A DNA stretch of 8,639 nt from Eubacteriales bacterium (GTDB lineage Bacteria; Bacillota; Clostridia; Christensenellales; CAG-138). Of the stretch, positions 6,004 through 8,639 are shown piece after piece (position 1 is the first letter of the stretch; each line of letters opens with the position of its first letter). Position numbers and translations under genes: made by a program. The notes under the pieces were generated by a model. It ran no database searches. It saw only the letters and a list, made by a program, of their open reading frames with translations, and was not told where the DNA came from. The stretch lies in NCBI GenBank assembly GCA_028701165.1, contig JAQVRG010000050.1, positions 1-8,639 on the forward strand. Reading direction: 5' to 3'.

Positions 6004-8232
6004 ATGGGCTTATTCAAGAAAAAAGAACGCAAACCCCACGAAATCAAATTGGACATCGATACCACCGGCCTTTCGGAAGCCGAGATCGCGGCGCTGGAGG
6101 CGGAGGCTGTGCTCGCTAAATACGATCGGGAGTCGGCGTTTCGCAACCGTCTTCCCAAGGGTGCGAGCCTGTTTATCGGCTGCGTGCTGATCCTGTTTTC
6201 CATCTTCCAGCTCTACACCAGCATCTGGACGATACCAGCCCAGCAGCTTCGCCCCATTCATTTGGCGTTTACGCTGTTTTTAGCGTTTTTGCTTTATCCC
6301 GCGGGGCATGGCATGCGCAAGGATCGCATCGAGTGGTACGATATCGCTTTCGCGGTGCTCGCACTCGGCGTAGTGCTTTATATCCCGCTCAACTATGAGT
6401 ATATCATCAAAAACGTAGGCAACTATAACGCCTTGGATATCGCCATCGGCGTGGTGGGCATGCTGCTTCTGATGGAGGCCTGCCGCCGCGTGGTGGGTAT
6501 GCCGATACTGATCATCGTGACCTGCTTCCTGCTCTACGCGAAGTTCGGCAACCTGATCCCGGGTTCCTTCGGGCACAGGGGCTATTCGCTCAAGCAGATC
6601 GTCAACCATATGTATTATACGCTGAGCGGCGTATTCGGCACGCCCCTTGGCGTCAGCTCCACCTTCATTTTCCTGTTCATACTCTTTGGCGCTTTCTTGG
6701 AAAAGACGGGTGTAGGCAAGCTGTTCATCGATCTTGCGAACGCGATCGCGGGCAGGCATGTGGGCGGCCCCGCAAAGGTGGCGGTCATATCCTCCGCTTT
6801 GCAGGGCACGGTATCGGGAAGCTCTGTTGCAAACACCGTGAGCACGGGCTCCTTCACGATCCCCGCCATGAAGCGTTTGGGATACAAACCGGAGTTTGCA
6901 GGCGCTGTGGAAGCGGCGGCCTCTACCGGCGGACAGCTTATGCCGCCCATCATGGGCGCGGCGGCCTTTTTGATGGCGGAGAGCACGGGCTTTACCTACG
7001 CGCAGGTGGTCAAATCCGCCATAATACCTGCCATACTGTATTTCTCGGGCATTTTGATCAGCGTTCATCACGAGGCGCGAAAGATCGGCTTAAAGGGCAT
7101 GCCGGAGGAGGAGATTCCCAAGATCGGCACGGTGATGAAGGAGCGCGGTCATTTGCTGCTGCCCTTGGCCTGCATGATCTATATGCTTTCCATCAAGGTC
7201 ACGCCGACCTATGCGGCGCTTGGCGCGATTCTTACCTCGCTGATGGCGTGCAGCATCCAATGGCTTGCGATTATTCCCGTTGCGGTTATCGTTTTGTGCG
7301 AGCGCATGGGTATTCATTTTACGGTATACGCGCTGTATGCGATCGCCGTATGGCTGGTGATCTGCCTCGTGCGTTTTCTGCGGCTGTATGCCAAGCGCGG
7401 CGAGCGGCAAGCGCCCGCTTCTACCTATACGCTCATCAAGGAAAGCCTGCGCTTTGATCCCTACGATATCGTGGACGCGCTGAAATCCGGTGCGCGAAAC
7501 GTTCTTGGCGTAGCGATCGCCTGCGCGATGGCGGGTATGATCGTGGGCACGGTGACGCTGACGGGCTTGGGCTTAAAATTTGCGACGGGCTTGGCGCGCA
7601 TCGCGGGCGATAATTTGTATCTGCTGCTGTTCTTGACTATGCTTTCCTCTATCGTGCTGGGCATGGGCGTGCCGACGACAGCGAACTATCTGATCACCTC
7701 TACCATCTGCGCGCCCGCCATCATTACGATGGTATGCAACCTGCGCGGCATCGCGCCGACGGAGGCAACCATGGCGATCGTCATGAGCGCGCATCTGTTC
7801 GTATTCTACTTTGGCATCATCGCGGACATCACGCCGCCTGTAGCGCTTGCCGCCATGGCGGGCAGCGCGATCGCCAAGGGGGAGCCGTTTAAGACCGGCG
7901 TTACGGCAACGCGCATTGCCATCGGCGCCTTTATCGTACCCTATATCTTCGTTTTGAACCCGGCGATGCTCATGATCGATACGACCGTGTTCGAGGTGCT
8001 CTTGAACGTATGCACGGCGCTGCTTGGCATGTATGCGCTTTCCGGCGGCCTTGCGGGCTTTGTGCAGGATCACTGCACATGGTATGAGCGTATCCTTCTC
8101 ATATGTGGCGGCATGGGCATGATCATTCCCGGCCTTGCCACCGACTTTGTGGGTCTTGTGATCGTTGGCGGCATCATTTTGACACAGAAGCTGCGCGTAA
8201 AGAAGCGCGAAGCAAACGGCGCCGCCGCTTGA
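6004..8232 (+). CDS. TRAP transporter fused permease (DctQ-DctM, 4TM/12TM type)
   Basis: Integral membrane component of a TAXI-type TRAP importer, 742 residues, joining the small (DctQ-like) and large (DctM-like) subunits in one chain. A charged cytoplasmic tail (1-52) with an acidic/Ala helix precedes the DctQ-like membrane segments (about 53-75, 83-100, 112-130, 145-160). The DctM-like part carries GTVSGSSVANTVSTG at 268-282, EAAASTGGQLMPPIMGAAAF soon after, and GMGVPTTANY at 553-562, which are signatures of the transport core and probable ion/substrate sites. The C-terminus is Lys/Arg-rich. TRAP systems are secondary transporters, usually sodium-coupled. Compared with my recollection of the family (about 640-700 residues), a stretch around 420-475 looks like an insertion with two extra hydrophobic segments. 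The gene is 47 bases after the DUF1850 gene and ends the operon at the 8258-8283 hairpin. Confidence 0.94.
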   Translation: MGLFKKKERKPHEIKLDIDTTGLSEAEIAALEAEAVLAKYDRESAFRNRLPKGASLFIGCVLILFSIFQLYTSIWTIPAQQLRPIHLAFTLFLAFLLYPAGHGMRKDRIEWYDIAFAVLALGVVLYIPLNYEYIIKNVGNYNALDIAIGVVGMLLLMEACRRVVGMPILIIVTCFLLYAKFGNLIPGSFGHRGYSLKQIVNHMYYTLSGVFGTPLGVSSTFIFLFILFGAFLEKTGVGKLFIDLANAIAGRHVGGPAKVAVISSALQGTVSGSSVANTVSTGSFTIPAMKRLGYKPEFAGAVEAAASTGGQLMPPIMGAAAFLMAESTGFTYAQVVKSAIIPAILYFSGILISVHHEARKIGLKGMPEEEIPKIGTVMKERGHLLLPLACMIYMLSIKVTPTYAALGAILTSLMACSIQWLAIIPVAVIVLCERMGIHFTVYALYAIAVWLVICLVRFLRLYAKRGERQAPASTYTLIKESLRFDPYDIVDALKSGARNVLGVAIACAMAGMIVGTVTLTGLGLKFATGLARIAGDNLYLLLFLTMLSSIVLGMGVPTTANYLITSTICAPAIITMVCNLRGIAPTEATMAIVMSAHLFVFYFGIIADITPPVALAAMAGSAIAKGEPFKTGVTATRIAIGAFIVPYIFVLNPAMLMIDTTVFEVLLNVCTALLGMYALSGGLAGFVQDHCTWYERILLICGGMGMIIPGLATDFVGLVIVGGIILTQKLRVKKREANGAAA

Positions 8233-8257
8233 TCGAAACGGTATCATGAAACATAGC

Positions 8258-8283
8258 AAAGCCCCCGCTTACGCGGGGGCTTT
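8258..8283. terminator. Perfect bidirectional terminator between convergent genes
   Basis: AAAGCCCCCGC (8258-8268) and GCGGGGGCTTT (8273-8283) form a perfect 11-base-pair stem with a TTAC loop. A-run on the left and T-run on the right let it act on both strands. It would end the TRAP operon (stop 8230-8232) and, on the other strand, the leftward gene ending at 8303. Confidence 0.9.
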
Positions 8284-8302
8284 ACTCATTGCTGCGGTTT
8301 TC

Positions 8303-8639
8303 TCAGTATTCCAGCGACTCTGTCCAGTAATCGTTGCCGTAGATATCCGTAAGGCAATAGCTTACCTTGCAAGCGTCGCCGCCGATATCCACGTTGCGGA
8401 TCTTCCAGCTGCCTGTGGCGCGCATGGATTCGCCCAGCATGTAGGAATCCGCGTAGCTGCCGTCGTAGCCGTAATAGTCGCACAGGAAATCGATCTGATC
8501 CCCCGCGGCGATCTCTACAAGCCCCTTGGCTTGTGTGAGCGTCGTGGTTTCGTCATACACGAGCTGCGCGCCCAGCACGACGCCGTCGGGATTTTCATCG
8601 TCAAATTGCAGCATGATTTTTACGCGTTCGCCGTTAAGA
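8303..8639 (-). CDS. C-terminal fragment of probable clostripain-like (peptidase C11) protein
   Basis: A leftward frame is open from the right edge to a TGA at 8305-8303, giving about 111 residues. It begins LNGERVKIMLQFDDENPDG at the edge, so the internal ATG is not the start and the gene continues beyond the window. The fragment is acidic and aromatic-rich, with GDQIDFLCDYYGYDG, YMLGESM and CLTDIYGNDYWT near the end. From memory this resembles the C-terminal region of clostripain-related cysteine peptidases of Clostridia, which follow a catalytic caspase-like domain. The catalytic part is outside the window, so activity cannot be judged, and another secreted protein with a similar beta-rich tail is possible. 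Coding status is well supported by codon use and the downstream terminator; the family name is tentative. Confidence 0.55.
   Translation of the reverse strand, partial: LNGERVKIMLQFDDENPDGVVLGAQLVYDETTTLTQAKGLVEIAAGDQIDFLCDYYGYDGSYADSYMLGESMRATGSWKIRNVDIGGDACKVSYCLTDIYGNDYWTESLEY

Noticed and set aside
6280..7071. A 263-codon minus-strand frame opposite the permease
   Set aside because: Highly charged His/Arg/Ala-rich translation opposite conserved membrane segments; explained by the complement of the permease codons.
1..8639. Search for a defence system, CRISPR, mobile element or tRNA/rRNA
   Set aside because: No repeat-spacer arrays, transposase or recombinase motifs, terminal inverted repeats or tRNA-like cloverleafs were seen; all long genes are recognisable housekeeping or transport families apart from the edge fragments.

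Overview
The window is about 8.6 kb of moderately GC-rich DNA, by eye somewhat above 50% GC. It looks like a chromosome of a Gram-positive anaerobe in the Bacillota, most likely Eubacteriales/Clostridia. The reasons are an RNase J, a YlbF/YheA-family protein, strong AGGAGG-type ribosome binding sites, sigma-A-like promoters, a lipoprotein signal ending in a cysteine lipobox, TTG start codons and a probable clostripain-type secreted protein. The species cannot be named from the sequence.

Layout. (1) Positions 1-92 hold the first ~30 codons of a leftward gene with a basic, Arg/Gln/Ala/Pro-rich N-terminus; it is unidentified. (2) Positions 93-318 are a divergent promoter region with one well-spaced -35/-10 pair on each strand. 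(3) Positions 319-4306 are a rightward, tightly packed cluster: RNase J, a YheA/YlbF-like protein whose start overlaps the end of RNase J, the endolytic transglycosylase MltG, and the purine nucleoside phosphorylase DeoD. It is closed by a long hairpin terminator at 4351-4400. (4) Positions 4399-4463 hold a short regulatory region with nested TTGTAT/ATACAA inverted repeats. (5) Positions 4464-8232 encode a complete TAXI-type TRAP transporter: substrate-binding lipoprotein, a DUF1850 membrane-anchored protein, and a fused DctQ-DctM permease. (6) A perfect hairpin at 8258-8283 lies between convergent genes. (7) Positions 8303-8639 are the C-terminal end of a leftward gene, probably a clostripain-like (peptidase C11) protein, running off the right edge.

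How the genes work together. The first cluster combines RNA turnover (RNase J plus a member of a family linked to RNA processing in Bacillus), peptidoglycan strand termination (MltG) and nucleoside salvage (DeoD). These are housekeeping functions that probably share a transcript. The second cluster is one import system: the lipoprotein captures a small, probably organic-acid-like solute outside the membrane, and the fused permease imports it using an ion gradient. The DUF1850 protein is a recurrent but uncharacterised companion of this transporter class.

I see no mobile element, CRISPR array, tRNA/rRNA or defence system. The least explained points are the DUF1850 partner, the RNase J/YheA-like overlap, the repeat-rich operator-like site before the transporter, and an apparent extra membrane-spanning insertion in the permease.
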